This document shows positions 17,409-26,150 of a DNA stretch of 64,000 nt, one piece after another. The position numbers and the translations under genes are program-made. This DNA is from Domibacillus sp. PGB-M46 (GTDB taxonomy: Bacteria; Bacillota; Bacilli; Bacillales; Domibacillaceae): NCBI RefSeq assembly GCF_022668875.1, contig NZ_JAKGCR010000019.1:1-64000 (forward strand), given 5' to 3'. The stretch's first letter is position 1. Each line of letters starts with the position of its first letter. The notes below the pieces were generated by a model, which made no database searches, had not been told where the DNA came from, and worked only from the letters and a program-made list of their open reading frames with translations.

Positions 17409-17442
17409 GTTCCTTATAAACATCATAGTCTTTATAAGGAAC
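17409..17442. terminator. Hairpin after the marR gene
   Basis: GTTCCTTATAAA pairs perfectly with TTTATAAGGAAC (12 bp). It starts a few bases past the marR stop; the T-run on the minus strand is delayed, so it is only a probable terminator. Confidence 0.45.
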
Positions 17443-17447
17443 AGATA

Positions 17448-17867
17448 TTAATAGCGTGTATCATATAATTTGTTTAATAACGATTTTAGTTGTTCTAGCT
17501 CTTCCTTGCTTAAATTAATCGTAACGAAATGATGAGCATCCTTAACTACAGGCAGGATCGTTTTTTTTATGTCTTCACCCTTTTCAGTTAAGAAGAGATA
17601 ATGTGAACGTCTGTCTTCGTCATTAAAAGTCTTTTTTACAATTCCTTTTCTCTCCATTGAATGTATCATTCTTACAACAGTAGTTTGATTCTTATCAATG
17701 GCTTCTGCTAACTCTTTTTGGGTAGTGCCTTTTTGGCTGCAAAGAATACTAACAATACTCCATTGTTCTGGAGTGACTCCATAAGGTTTTAACCTCTTGG
17801 TAAAATAATTGGTCATTTTTACATCAGTACGATGAATGAGATACCCTATTAAATCATGTAAGTCCAT
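17448..17867 (-). CDS. MarR-family repressor
   Basis: This 139-residue winged-helix regulator has helix-turn-helix TTQKELAEAIDKNQTTVVRMIHSMERKG (about 48-75) and wing NDEDRRSHYLFLT. GAGGTGAT precedes ATG 17867. It is expected to bind the 18-bp palindrome found in its own promoter region and in the promoters of the SDR and DoxX genes, repressing all three until a ligand or oxidant releases it. The ligand is unknown; one Cys (C43) could act as a redox switch. Confidence 0.9.
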   Translation of the reverse strand: MDLHDLIGYLIHRTDVKMTNYFTKRLKPYGVTPEQWSIVSILCSQKGTTQKELAEAIDKNQTTVVRMIHSMERKGIVKKTFNDEDRRSHYLFLTEKGEDIKKTILPVVKDAHHFVTINLSKEELEQLKSLLNKLYDTRY

Positions 17868-17951
17868 ATATCACCTCTATTAATCAAGATATAAGTTAAA
17901 GGGTAAGCATACAATTAAATCTTCCACAGTGAGTTTATCGATACTAATAAA

Positions 17952-17969
17952 TATATGCTATAGCATGTA
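17952..17969 (-). promoter_or_regulatory. MarR operator upstream of marR
   Basis: TATATGCTATAGCATGTA differs from the other two copies at one base. A -10-like TATATT overlaps it on the minus strand; the -35 is weak. It suggests autoregulation of the MarR gene 85 bp downstream. Confidence 0.7.
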
Positions 17970-18009
17970 TGTTGAACCAAATTATTTTAATTGTCAACTT
18001 ATATACCTG

Positions 18010-18576
18010 TTAGTTTTTAGACCTAGAATCAATCCCATACATGATAGAAGGGATGACTAATTTGATAAATTCTTCTGGGGGTATCTTGCTATTCCTTCTC
18101 CATTCTACAGATGCTCCGTAGATTCCCCAGCTTAACATGACAGCAGTAATTTTTAGAGCTTCAACCTCTTCAGTTGCACTTTGTTTTAACAACATTTTGT
18201 AAAAAATGATTTCGAGTTGTTCCCTAATAATACGGGCGATGGTATCCTCGTATCCTCTATGGCAACGATTGGATAATGACTTTTGAAAATTTGTTATAGC
18301 TTTAAAGATACTAGTGAAAACCTCCTCATTCAGTTCGTCATGTTGGTAAATATTGTAATCAAAATTAACTAATAATACTTCTGACAATACTTTCTCTAAT
18401 AAGTCGTATATATCTTCAAAATGATAATAAAAGGTTGCACGATTAATTGTGGCCTCTGTCGTTATATCCTTGATCGTAATATCCTTAAACTCCTTTCCTT
18501 CTGAAAGTTTAATAAAGGAATCCATAATTAATTTGCGGGTACGCAGAACCCGAGGGTCCGTCTTTGGTTGCGTCAT
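18010..18576 (-). CDS. TetR-family regulator
   Basis: This 188-residue protein has an N-terminal TetR domain (TRKLIMDSFIKLSEGKEFKD) and HTH ITIKDITTEATINRATFYYHF (about 34-54). The C-terminal ligand domain resembles the TetR_C_7-like group. AGGAGTGAC precedes ATG 18576. It is divergent from the FMN reductase-DsbA-YdhR genes and probably controls them from the shared 250-bp intergenic region; no clear operator dyad was found there. Confidence 0.85.
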   Translation of the reverse strand: MTQPKTDPRVLRTRKLIMDSFIKLSEGKEFKDITIKDITTEATINRATFYYHFEDIYDLLEKVLSEVLLVNFDYNIYQHDELNEEVFTSIFKAITNFQKSLSNRCHRGYEDTIARIIREQLEIIFYKMLLKQSATEEVEALKITAVMLSWGIYGASVEWRRNSKIPPEEFIKLVIPSIMYGIDSRSKN

Positions 18577-18823
18577 TTTGGTGTCACTCCTATTTTTTCA
18601 ACAATTTCTTACATGTGATGTATAAACGACAAATCCACAGAACTATTGGTGTTGATGCTTTTTATTATGACTTAAAATTCAATTGTAAAGCAAATAATCA
18701 ATCGTTTCTTTGAAAAGTAAGTTGAAAATAAGATAAACAATTTTGGGAGGGATAAATATTGTGTCTTTGCAAAAGGAATCGAAAATAAGACATTTTATTA
18801 AAAAACTTTTAGGAGGAGAAAAT

Positions 18824-19384
18824 ATGGTTAAAATCGGTATTATTACTGGGAGTACGAGAGATTCAAGAGTAAATATTCAAGTAGCAGAATGGGTAAAATC
18901 GATCGCAGACAAAAGAACGGATGCTGAATTTGAGTTGATCGACATTAAAGATTACAACCTGCCAAGATACAACGAAGAGGTGCCTGCTATTATGACACAG
19001 GATTATAAAACGCCGGAAGCGCATCCTTGGTCAAAGAAAATTAGTGAACTTGATGGATTTGTTTTCATCACTCCTGAATACAACAAGGCGATCACATCTG
19101 GGTTGAAAGATGCTATCGATTACTTATATATCGAATGGAACAACAAGGCGGCTGGAATTGTAAGCTATGGTTCTTCCCTTGGGGTTACAGCAGCTAATAA
19201 CTTACGTTTAATTTTAACGGTACCTGCAGTTGCCACCGTACGAACACAGCCAGGACTAAGTCTTTTTACGGATTTTGAAAATATGACAACTTTTAAACCG
19301 GCACCGTTTCATGAAGAAACCGTACAAAACATGTTAAATGAGGTTGTATCTTGGTCGACTGCATTGAAAACCATTAGAAACTAA
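18824..19384 (+). CDS. NAD(P)H-dependent FMN reductase
   Basis: This 186-residue flavodoxin-fold oxidoreductase has GIITGSTRDSR (FMN phosphate loop, 5-15) and FITPEYNKAITSGLKDAID (FMN isoalloxazine contact, near 77-95). It probably reduces quinones, azo compounds or other electrophiles. ATG 18824 with AGGAGGAG and a family-typical N-terminus is preferred. An in-frame GTG at 18761 with its own GGGAGGG would add 21 residues, so two starts are possible. It is the first gene of a TetR-linked group. Confidence 0.88.
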   Translation: MVKIGIITGSTRDSRVNIQVAEWVKSIADKRTDAEFELIDIKDYNLPRYNEEVPAIMTQDYKTPEAHPWSKKISELDGFVFITPEYNKAITSGLKDAIDYLYIEWNNKAAGIVSYGSSLGVTAANNLRLILTVPAVATVRTQPGLSLFTDFENMTTFKPAPFHEETVQNMLNEVVSWSTALKTIRN

Positions 19385-19461
19385 TAGTAAGACAGGATTT
19401 AAAGCGAGGTATTTTTCTCGTTATTCGGTATAACTTTTAAATAGGAAAGAAGGAAACGGCA

Positions 19462-20391
19462 TTGAAGAACAATAATAATATGATGTGTGACCTAGAATCA
19501 GGTGTATGCGGGACAGCCGAAGAGGAAGAAATGGAGATGATTGATTTTAATCAGCAAAAAAAATCAATCAATCTTTATTATGTGACTGATCCTATCTGTT
19601 CTCATTGCTGGGCATTGGAACCAACACTTCGTCGGTTTATGAAGCAGTATGAACACTATTTCAACTTCAAAACTGTCATGGGTGGTTTATTAGAAAAATG
19701 GCATGGCGGTCCTGTCGATCCTGCTAACGGCATCCACGGTCCTGCTGATGTTGCAGGCCACTGGAGAGAAGTAGGCAAACATTATCGCATGCCGATTGAT
19801 GGTTCACTCATGATTGATGATCCAGTTCAGTCCTCTTTTCCACCATCTCGTGTTTATAAAATTATTCAAAAACATTATGGTGAGGAAAAAGCATTTGAAT
19901 ACCTACGCCGTGCTAGAGAAGCTCTGTTTATTTTCAATAAAAATATTGGCGAGGGATCTGTACTAGTAGAAATCGTTAATGAAATGCGACTAGATGGTGA
20001 AGTGATTGTAAAAGAAGCTGACGAACAAACTGGTCACGATTTATTAAATGAAGACTTCGTACTAACCAGAAAACTTGGTGCTAGAGGGTTTCCAACTATT
20101 ATTATGGTTAATGAAGAAAATAAAGGGGTTAAAATCGTTGGTGGTCGCCCTTTCGAAAATTATGTTGATGGATTAACGCAAGTTCTAGGTGAAAAGCCTG
20201 CTCCGAAACAACAACCGGTACTATCAGCTTTACTTGAAGAAGAAAAACTCCTTTTCGCTAAAGAAATTGAAGTCATGTATGATGTTGAAGAAGCGGATCT
20301 TAACAATTTTATGGACAAAGAACTTTCGCCAAACAGTTATCAAGTGAAGGAAATTCTAGGAGAATTGTATTTCACAACGACTACAAAATAA
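19462..20391 (+). CDS. DsbA-family thiol protein (SpxH/FrnE-like)
   Basis: This 309-residue thioredoxin-fold protein has no signal peptide. Active site DPICSHCW has C46 and C49; cis-proline loop GARGFPTII lies near 210. An N-terminal CDLESGVC adds two more cysteines (C9, C16). It resembles cytosolic DsbA-like proteins such as FrnE and the ClpXP adaptor SpxH. Starts at TTG 19462 after GAAAGAAGGAAA. With a flavoreductase upstream and a YdhR protein downstream, an electrophile or oxidative-stress role is plausible. Confidence 0.8.
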   Translation: MKNNNNMMCDLESGVCGTAEEEEMEMIDFNQQKKSINLYYVTDPICSHCWALEPTLRRFMKQYEHYFNFKTVMGGLLEKWHGGPVDPANGIHGPADVAGHWREVGKHYRMPIDGSLMIDDPVQSSFPPSRVYKIIQKHYGEEKAFEYLRRAREALFIFNKNIGEGSVLVEIVNEMRLDGEVIVKEADEQTGHDLLNEDFVLTRKLGARGFPTIIMVNEENKGVKIVGGRPFENYVDGLTQVLGEKPAPKQQPVLSALLEEEKLLFAKEIEVMYDVEEADLNNFMDKELSPNSYQVKEILGELYFTTTTK

Positions 20392-20403
20392 GGGAGAATG
20401 AAA

Positions 20404-20709
20404 ATGGCTTACGTATTACAAGTAGATTTTAAAATGAATGGACCATTCGGGGATGAAATGGCGGAGGCCTTTTCTGATTTAGCGAAAAGTATCAATAAAG
20501 AAGATGGATTCATGTGGAAAATCTGGACAGAAAGCCCCGAAACAAATGAAGCGGGTGGAATTTATATTTTCGAAACCAAAGAAACAGCTGAGAAATACAT
20601 GGATATGCACTCTAAAAGATTAGCTGGCTTTGGAATAATAGATGTCAACGCAAAGATCTTTACTATCAATTCTAAACTTACTGAGATCACTAAAGGTCCA
20701 GTAAAATAA
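20404..20709 (+). CDS. ydhR: YdhR-family putative monooxygenase
   Basis: This 101-residue protein matches the YdhR family (dimeric ferredoxin-like alpha+beta barrel): AYVLQVDFKMNGPFGDEMAEA, KIWTESPETNEAGGIYIFE and a final KLTEITKGP. Family members are thought to be cofactor-free monooxygenases. AAGGGAG fits ATG 20404 better than ATG 20398. It is the third gene in the TetR-linked operon. Confidence 0.85.
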   Translation: MAYVLQVDFKMNGPFGDEMAEAFSDLAKSINKEDGFMWKIWTESPETNEAGGIYIFETKETAEKYMDMHSKRLAGFGIIDVNAKIFTINSKLTEITKGPVK

Positions 20710-20782
20710 ATAAGGAACCTGTAAAATTTTTTATTGAAGCTTACAGAATTAAAGCTGAACTTTATATTTTTAAAGAATTTTA

Positions 20783-20819
20783 AAAGGAAGTACCAATTTC
20801 AGTAGTACCTCCTTTACAT
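20783..20819 (+). terminator. Terminator after ydhR
   Basis: AAAGGAAGTAC pairs with GTACCTCCTTT (10 of 11), 11-base loop, T-rich 3' side. Confidence 0.6.
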
Positions 20820-20927
20820 TTTTATTAGTAAACTTCAATAATTTTATTATTTCTTTTCACAATGTAGATTTTTAGGTGTTACAAATGCCAATCTATGTTC
20901 CAAAACTCGTCCTTTTCTGAATACGGC

Positions 20928-20957
20928 CGCCCGGTTCTCAAAAGGGCGTTTTTTTTT
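20928..20957 (+). terminator. Orphan intrinsic terminator
   Basis: CGCCC/GGGCG stem with a long T9 tail. GCCGCCCGGTT before it also occurs near 12483, suggesting a shared repeat. Confidence 0.5.
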
Positions 20958-21812
20958 GCTTTTATGTAACAAAACCCTGTTCAATAATCTATGTTCAGTA
21001 ACCTGCTCATTTTTTATGTTAAGGTACAATAAATTTTAAAAAAGCTGCAACAGGGATAATTGGTGGTAATTCGGTATTCACGTGCTCAAGCTTTTTTATA
21101 ACATCGTAATAGCTTTTAAGCGGCTTGGCTATCCATTCAAGACAATGGATTATATAAATAAAGAATCTTGAAAACCTTGTTATGTCAGTCTTTTAAAGAC
21201 TAAAAATATATAAATGAATTTTTATTCATATAAAAATAATCAACAGAAAAGGTGCTTTCTACAAGCTGAGTTCCTTAATCATTTGGTATCTTTCTATAAT
21301 TAGTCGAAGTTGCTTAAATTCAGCGTGTCAATCTAATAAGGAAAATAAAGATAATCAACAAATGCCCGCTTTTTGAATATATCGTTAAAAGCTCTAAATA
21401 TAAGCTATTTAAAAAATAATGCTGTTATATAAGATTTAATTAAACAAGGAACACAGAAGTAAAAAAGGTAGGCTTACTATTCCTGTTTAATAAAGAATTC
21501 TGGCGTCTAGTGCTGGAAAGATCAGCTGTATTGGGATAAGTTGAAGAAGTAGTTAACATCATCCCTACAAACATTAAAATCAACGTACCGCACGATTAGA
21601 AAACGACTACATTTGCTACATTCAGCAAATATCTCAGCTACGTTGCTATCAATAATGTAGAGACGAAATCGCCGGTAGGCTTTGCATAGGTTTGTCAAAA
21701 GATTACACATAGGTTGATGAAACGTTTAATCGAAAACGGAACGCCGGTCACCGGGCCACAAATATGCGTGTGGACGTCTGTGGAAAGTGTTGAAATGCGG
21801 GAAAACCGGCAC

Positions 21813-22140
21813 TAAGATGATTTGCGTTTTCGTAAGTAGGCTCGTTGGACAGTTGTCTGTAATAGCACACAAAAAAAGGCCGCGGAAAGAGCCGCAGCCA
21901 ACAAGACGAACTATGTATAGTTCAGGAGAATGGTGTGGCGGGTGTGGTTGCCACATGATAACGTTTACCCACTTGAGCGCTAATGTAAACCGGATTATAT
22001 AAAAAAGGCCGCGGAAAGAGCCGCAGCAAAGGGTTGAAACTCGCAGAAGGTAGCGTGGGGCTACTCTGAATGCCAATCTACCCGTTTCGACGCGAAGATA
22101 AACCTATATACGCAAAAAAAGGCCGCGGTCGCGACCCCGC
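21813..22140 (-). repeat. Gene-free array of terminator-like hairpins, copy 2 (inverted)
   Basis: On the minus strand the unit GCTGCGGCTCTTTCCGCGGC with a T6-T7 tail occurs twice (near 22030 and 21900), and a third hairpin CCGCGG...CCGCGG with a T7 tail lies near 22130. Spacers contain GTTTACATTAGCGC and AAGTGGGTAAAC, matching copy 1. About 220 bp is clearly homologous to 12890-13112 in reverse orientation, including the distal ATTACAGACAACTGTCCAAC. Confidence 0.65.
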
Positions 22141-22525
22141 GGCGGGAAAAGATGAGTTAATGATGCAACGACTGTTGAGGTATCCAAGGTGTTGTGCATC
22201 GTCGCATGGTATTTTTTTACCCGCTGTTACTGGAAGATAAACCCTATCGGACCCTGTCGGTACATCAGTGAGCAAGCGTGGCGGACATGTGCTGCAAATG
22301 AGCCTGTTTTCAGACAGTACGAATATGGACACTTTTACGCAAACAGGATTCTTAGTAGAAGCCAAAAACTTTTGTAGCAGCTTTTCATTCTGTATAGGGT
22401 TATAAAATGTGGGTATATGTATTGGTGATGGTTACTTTTTTTATGATCTCTTTTAGGGAATGGAAAATATGTTGGAATCTATATCTTTAAAACCTGATAA
22501 TTTTCCAAAAAGATAAGGAGGAAGC

Positions 22526-22912
22526 ATGATGTTTGATTATACGGTAACAACAAAGAAAAGTTCAGAACAAGCAATTACATCTTTAGAAGAAAATTTGAAA
22601 AGTGAAGGGTTCGGTGTATTGTGGAATTTTGACCTCACGGCAAAGCTGCAGGAAAAGGGAATGAAGTTTAATACGCCTTACACGGTATTAGAGGTTTGTA
22701 ATCCAAAAGAAGCGCAGCGTGTCCTTTCTGAAAACTTGCTGGTTGGTTACTTTTTGCCATGTAAAATAGTAGTTTATGAAGACAATCAAGTTACAAAAAT
22801 AGGAATGCCAAAACCGACTGCAATGATTGAAATGCTTCAGAATGATGAAATTAAAGCGTTAGCAGCGGATATCGAAAAACGGTTAATCGGCTGTATTGAT
22901 CAGTCTATATAA
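22526..22912 (+). CDS. DUF302 protein
   Basis: This 128-residue protein matches DUF302: FDYTVTTKKSSEQAITSLEENLKSEGFGVLW at the start, then YTVLEVCNPKEAQRVLSEN and FLPCKIVVYED. Structure-based work describes the fold as a dimeric alpha+beta protein; the function is unknown. Two adjacent ATGs (22526, 22529) follow AAGGAGG. DUF302 genes often accompany rhodanese and sulfur-relay genes, as here. Confidence 0.85.
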   Translation: MMFDYTVTTKKSSEQAITSLEENLKSEGFGVLWNFDLTAKLQEKGMKFNTPYTVLEVCNPKEAQRVLSENLLVGYFLPCKIVVYEDNQVTKIGMPKPTAMIEMLQNDEIKALAADIEKRLIGCIDQSI

Positions 22913-22965
22913 GTGCTTAAAGGGAGGGACATTTTCTATAAATGGTCTTTCTTTTTTGCTTTATT

Positions 22966-22984
22966 ATATACCCTTGCTGGTAAT
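22966..22984 (+). promoter_or_regulatory. CstR-type operator O1
   Basis: ATACCC-TTGCT-GGTAAT (22968-22984) matches the ATACCC...GGTAT pattern repeated through this island. It lies about 120 bp upstream of the first persulfide dioxygenase. Confidence 0.6.
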
Positions 22985-23101
22985 AGTATTTTTCAGCCGA
23001 CGAGCCGAATAGAAATGATGATTTCAATGATACTAACAGGATGAGACGACAGATATTATCCGAACAATCATTAACAATATCAGTTTATGGGAGGGAAAGA
23101 A

Positions 23102-24223
23102 ATGACCGTTAAGACTGTTTCAACGAAGGAAATCGCAAAAAAAGTGCTAAATCAGGAACCTTTATTTATTTTAGATGTACGGAATACAGGCGCTTTTGAT
23201 GAGTGGAAAGTAGAAGGGAAAAACACGAAAGTCTTGAATGCACCTTTCTCTCAGCTAACAGAAGACGATGCCATTTTGGAGCAGCTGCCGAAAGACAAAG
23301 AAATTTATACGATGTGCGCAAAAGGCAATTCTTCTAAGAAAGCTGCTGAGTATCTAGTGGAGAAGGGGTTTCAACATGTTTATTCTATTGAAGGCGGCAT
23401 GAAGGCATGGGGTGAATACTTAGAGCCGATCAAAGTAGGGGATTTAAAAAGTGGAGGTTCCATTTATCAGTTCATACGATTAGGAAAAGGCTGTTTATCT
23501 TATCTGATTGAATCAGAAGGAAAAGGAGCTGTTATTGATACCAGCCGCATGGCTGATGTATATGAGCAGTTTGCAAAGGAACACGGCATTGAAATTACTC
23601 ACCTGTTAGATACACATCTTCATGCCGATCATATTTCGGGCGGAAGAAAACTTGCTGAAAATCTTGGAGGAACATATTATCTTCCACCGAAAGATGCAGA
23701 AGAGCTTGTATTTGATTATGTCCCCATCCGTGATGGTGATAAGATTAAAATCGGAAATACAACTATTCAGGCCATTTATTCGCCTGGACATACGATTGGG
23801 AGCACCTCCTTTATCATTGATGGCCAATACCTGTTGACGGGAGATATCTTATTCATTGATTCAATTGGGCGCCCAGATTTAGCTGGTAAAGCAGACGATT
23901 GGGTAGCGGATTTGAGGGAAACGCTGTACAAACGGTACAAAGAACTTGGGGATGACCTGCTGGTTCTTCCTGCTCACTATATGGGGATTAAGGAAATAAA
24001 TGAGGACGGCAGTATATCGGAAAAACTAGGCGTGCTATATAAAGAAAACCATGGTTTAAATATAAATGATGAAGCAGAATTTAGGCATGCAGTGACGGAC
24101 AATTTACCGCCGCAGCCAAATTCATATCAGGAAATTCGAGAAATGAATATGGGTAAAATAACGCCTGATTTGGAGCAGCAAAGAGAAATGGAAATTGGAC
24201 CAAATCGTTGTGCGATTCGTTAA
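23102..24223 (+). CDS. Rhodanese-MBL persulfide dioxygenase (CstB-like) 1
   Basis: This 373-residue fusion oxidises persulfides toward sulfite or thiosulfate. Rhodanese domain about 1-110 with a loop Cys (C72 in MCAKGNSS). The metallo-beta-lactamase domain from about 118 has the ETHE1-type HLHADH motif (H172, H174, D176, H177) and iron ligands H172, H230 (SPGH) and D248 (TGD), plus H292. S. aureus CstB has the order MBL-rhodanese; here rhodanese comes first. ATG 23102 follows GGGAGGG; the earlier in-frame ATG (23087) overlaps that site. It has its own operator and terminator. It is closely similar to the copy at 27528. Confidence 0.9.
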   Translation: MTVKTVSTKEIAKKVLNQEPLFILDVRNTGAFDEWKVEGKNTKVLNAPFSQLTEDDAILEQLPKDKEIYTMCAKGNSSKKAAEYLVEKGFQHVYSIEGGMKAWGEYLEPIKVGDLKSGGSIYQFIRLGKGCLSYLIESEGKGAVIDTSRMADVYEQFAKEHGIEITHLLDTHLHADHISGGRKLAENLGGTYYLPPKDAEELVFDYVPIRDGDKIKIGNTTIQAIYSPGHTIGSTSFIIDGQYLLTGDILFIDSIGRPDLAGKADDWVADLRETLYKRYKELGDDLLVLPAHYMGIKEINEDGSISEKLGVLYKENHGLNINDEAEFRHAVTDNLPPQPNSYQEIREMNMGKITPDLEQQREMEIGPNRCAIR

Positions 24224-24235
24224 TACTCGCAAAGA

Positions 24236-24263
24236 AAAAGATGCCTATTCAGGTGTCTTTTCT
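24236..24263 (+). terminator. Terminator of the first dioxygenase gene
   Basis: AAAAGATGCCT pairs with AGGTGTCTTTT (G-U pairs included), ATTC loop, T-rich end, 13 bases past the stop. Confidence 0.7.
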
Positions 24264-24359
24264 GTCTAAGTACAGCACCAAGTTTGAACTTCTCCCCTTA
24301 CTTGATAGTTGAATCATTAAGATAGAAAAATTATATCAACTCTTAATAAAATTCTACGC

Positions 24360-24388
24360 TTGACAACATACCTATAGGGGTATATTAT
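24360..24388 (+). promoter_or_regulatory. Promoter with CstR operator O2
   Basis: -35 TTGACA (24360-24365) and -10 TATTAT (24383-24388), spacer 17 bp. The palindromic ATACCTATAGGGGTAT (24368-24383) fills the spacer, so bound repressor would block polymerase. It drives the rhodanese-like gene and the regulator gene downstream (autoregulation). Confidence 0.85.
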
Positions 24389-24427
24389 GTATCCATACAC
24401 TACTGATAGCAAGGAGGATGAGATATT

Positions 24428-24805
24428 ATTTCTCTGTTGATTAGTTTGTTTCTTTTTTCAATAGCCATTATAGTATATAAACGTCTTTGTCCTGTCAGAG
24501 GGATTGCTTTTATAAATGAAAGACATCTTGTTAAGAATGATATAATGATAATAGATATTAGAGATTACCGTGATGCCAAAAACAAAGGATACAAGCAATA
24601 CATGAATATTCCGTATGCCTATCTTAAGCGGAACTATCGGGAAATTCCGCCTGTCAGCATTCATGTGATAGCCACAGATCAGCTTGAGTTAAATTTAGGT
24701 TTACGGTATTTGAGAGCGAAAGGCTTTGAAGTGGCCAGTTACTCACTGACAAAACGGCAATGGAACCAAAAACAGAAAGGAGAAATTTGCTGTGGTATAC
24801 GATAA
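24428..24805 (+). CDS. Membrane-anchored rhodanese-like protein without active-site Cys
   Basis: About 122-125 residues: one N-terminal transmembrane helix, the segment CPVRGI shared with the rhodanese at 25726, and a degenerate rhodanese fold (IIDIRDYRDAKNKGY). The active-site loop is replaced by IATDQLELN, so it has no catalytic cysteine. AAGGAGGATGAG is ideally placed for an ATT codon at 24428; the next conventional start is TTG 24437, and the ATG inside the ribosome-binding site is out of frame. It overlaps the cstR start by 14 bases. A scaffolding or sensing role is possible. Confidence 0.6.
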   Translation: MSLLISLFLFSIAIIVYKRLCPVRGIAFINERHLVKNDIMIIDIRDYRDAKNKGYKQYMNIPYAYLKRNYREIPPVSIHVIATDQLELNLGLRYLRAKGFEVASYSLTKRQWNQKQKGEICCGIR

Positions 24806-25052
24806 AAAAATCGAAAACCGGTTAAAGCGTATTGAAGGACAAATTCGAGGGGTCATGAACATGATGCAAGAAGGGAAAGACTGCAAGGAAGTCGTGATGC
24901 AATTGTCGGCTGTACGCAGTGCTATTGACCGGACAATGGGAGTCATTGTTAGCACAAACCTGGAACAGTGTATTAGGGAAAACATTGAAGCAGGGGAAGG
25001 GACAGATACCCTGGTGAAAGAAGCGGTAGAGCTGCTGGTAAAGAGCAGATAA
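24792..25052 (+). CDS. cstR: Persulfide-sensing repressor CstR (CsoR family)
   Basis: This 86-residue all-helical CsoR-family protein (NRLKRIEGQIRGV) has C31 and C60, the two cysteines that form di- to tetrasulfide bridges in S. aureus CstR. The His of copper-sensing CsoR is replaced by Asn (N56 in STNLEQC), favouring a persulfide rather than a copper sensor. GTG 24792 follows GGAGAAA. It should repress its own promoter and the other ATACCC...GGGTAT sites from 22.9 to 27.5 kb. Confidence 0.9.
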   Translation: MVYDKKIENRLKRIEGQIRGVMNMMQEGKDCKEVVMQLSAVRSAIDRTMGVIVSTNLEQCIRENIEAGEGTDTLVKEAVELLVKSR

Positions 25053-25074
25053 TTAAAAAAATCAATTTAAACAG

Positions 25075-25224
25075 TTGACGAAGTTATTTTTTTATTTTAA
25101 TATACCCATATAGGTATATGGGGTTGGGTCAATATAAGTTATTAACCGAAGAGAAGAAAAGAATAATTTGTTTCTTCATTCAAAACAAAAAAATTTTTAA
25201 ATTTTTATATACCCATACGGGTAA
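25075..25224 (+). promoter_or_regulatory. Promoter with two CstR operators (O3, O4)
   Basis: -35 TTGACG (25075-25080), 17-bp spacer, -10 TAATAT (25098-25103). O3 ATACCCATATAGGTAT (25102-25117) overlaps the -10; O4 ATACCCATACGGGTAA (25209-25224) lies just before the DsrE ribosome-binding site. This is the main promoter of the sulfur operon 25242-29761. Confidence 0.85.
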
Positions 25225-25241
25225 TAGTAAAGGAGATTAAG

Positions 25242-25724
25242 ATGACTGAGCAAAAGAAAACAACAAACATTATTTTGTTTAGCGGAGATTATGACAAGGC
25301 GATGGCTGCGTACATTATTGCAAACGGAGCAGCAGCATACGATCACGAAGTAACCATCTTCCACACTTTTTGGGGATTAAATGCGCTGCGCAAAGATGAG
25401 CCTCTAGCATTGAAGAAAGGATTTCTTGAAAAAATGTTTGCCAGGATGATGCCGCGCGGTGCAGATAAAATGGGTCTGTCAAACATGAATTTTGCAGGAA
25501 TGGGGCCCAAAATGATTAAGCATGTGATCAAAAAGCATAATGCGATGACTCTTCCGCAGTTGGTTGAAACAGCACGGGAGCAAGATGTAAAGCTGGTTGC
25601 CTGCACAATGACGATGGACCTTCTAGGTCTTCAGCAGGAAGAACTGCTGGAAAACATTGAATATGCAGGAGTAGCAGCTTACTTAGCGGATGCAGAAGAC
25701 GGCAATGTGAACTTGTTCATTTAA
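25242..25724 (+). CDS. DsrE/DsrF-family sulfur carrier (DrsE_2 type)
   Basis: This 160-residue protein has N-terminal IILFSGDYDKAMAAYIIANGAAAYDHEVTIFHTFWGL and conserved C121 in VACTMTMDLLG, the sulfur-carrying position of this DsrE subgroup. It probably passes persulfide sulfur between rhodaneses and TusA. GGAGATT lies 8 bases before ATG 25242. It is first in a tightly packed sulfur-transfer operon. Confidence 0.88.
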   Translation: MTEQKKTTNIILFSGDYDKAMAAYIIANGAAAYDHEVTIFHTFWGLNALRKDEPLALKKGFLEKMFARMMPRGADKMGLSNMNFAGMGPKMIKHVIKKHNAMTLPQLVETAREQDVKLVACTMTMDLLGLQQEELLENIEYAGVAAYLADAEDGNVNLFI

Positions 25725-25725
25725 A

Positions 25726-26127
25726 ATGGTGGATAAAGAAAAGGGGGTATCAAACACGGTGTTTGAGACAAGTACGTTCATCAATATATTATTAGGTGTA
25801 TACCTGGCATGGTTTTTGTATCGCAGGTTTGCCCCGGTTAGAGGCGTTAAGCATATTACAACAACCAAATTAAAATCAGAATTAAACTCGAAGAACCATC
25901 AGTTTATCGATGTACGGACGCCCAGTGAATTTCAGGCGAACCGGATTAATGGTTTTAAAAACATTCCCCTGCATGAGCTTCAAAAGCGGGCAAATGAACT
26001 GTCAAAAGAAAAAGAAGTTTTCGTAATCTGTCAAAGCGGCATGAGAAGCAGTAAGGCGAGCAAAATCTTGAAAAAGCTTGGCTTTGAGCACATTACGAAT
26101 GTTAAAGGCGGAATGAGTGCCTGGTGA
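25726..26127 (+). CDS. Membrane-anchored rhodanese
   Basis: This 133-residue protein has one N-terminal transmembrane helix (about 15-32) followed by FAPVRGVKHITT and a complete rhodanese domain with C102 in the CQSGMRS loop. It is a sulfurtransferase held at the inner face of the membrane. ATG 25726 begins one base after the previous stop. GTG 25760 with AAGGGGG upstream is an alternative start. Confidence 0.88.
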   Translation: MVDKEKGVSNTVFETSTFINILLGVYLAWFLYRRFAPVRGVKHITTTKLKSELNSKNHQFIDVRTPSEFQANRINGFKNIPLHELQKRANELSKEKEVFVICQSGMRSSKASKILKKLGFEHITNVKGGMSAW

Positions 26128-26150
26128 TCAGGATATGAGGAGGAATTGTA

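Larger units (their letters stand above)
20820..22525. other. Gene-poor region
   Basis: Apart from the hairpins listed separately it holds no convincing gene. A minus-strand frame at about 21020-21200 stays open for some 55 codons (ending ELPPIIPVAAFLKFIVP) but has no start codon or RBS and may be a gene remnant. Frames at 21522-21710 and 21726-22365 lack RBS, and the latter run through the repeat array. Confidence 0.45.

Noticed and set aside
18743-18823. Longer N-terminus of the FMN reductase
   Set aside because: Family members start at the MVKIGI position, which has the strongest RBS; GTG 18761 is kept only as an alternative.
21522-21710. Minus-strand 62-codon frame
   Set aside because: No RBS, no recognisable domain, and Cys-rich low-conservation-looking composition; not supportable as a gene.
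24360-25224. CsoR copper-sensor assignment
   Set aside because: The copper-ligand His is Asn and all neighbours are sulfur-transfer genes; CstR fits better.
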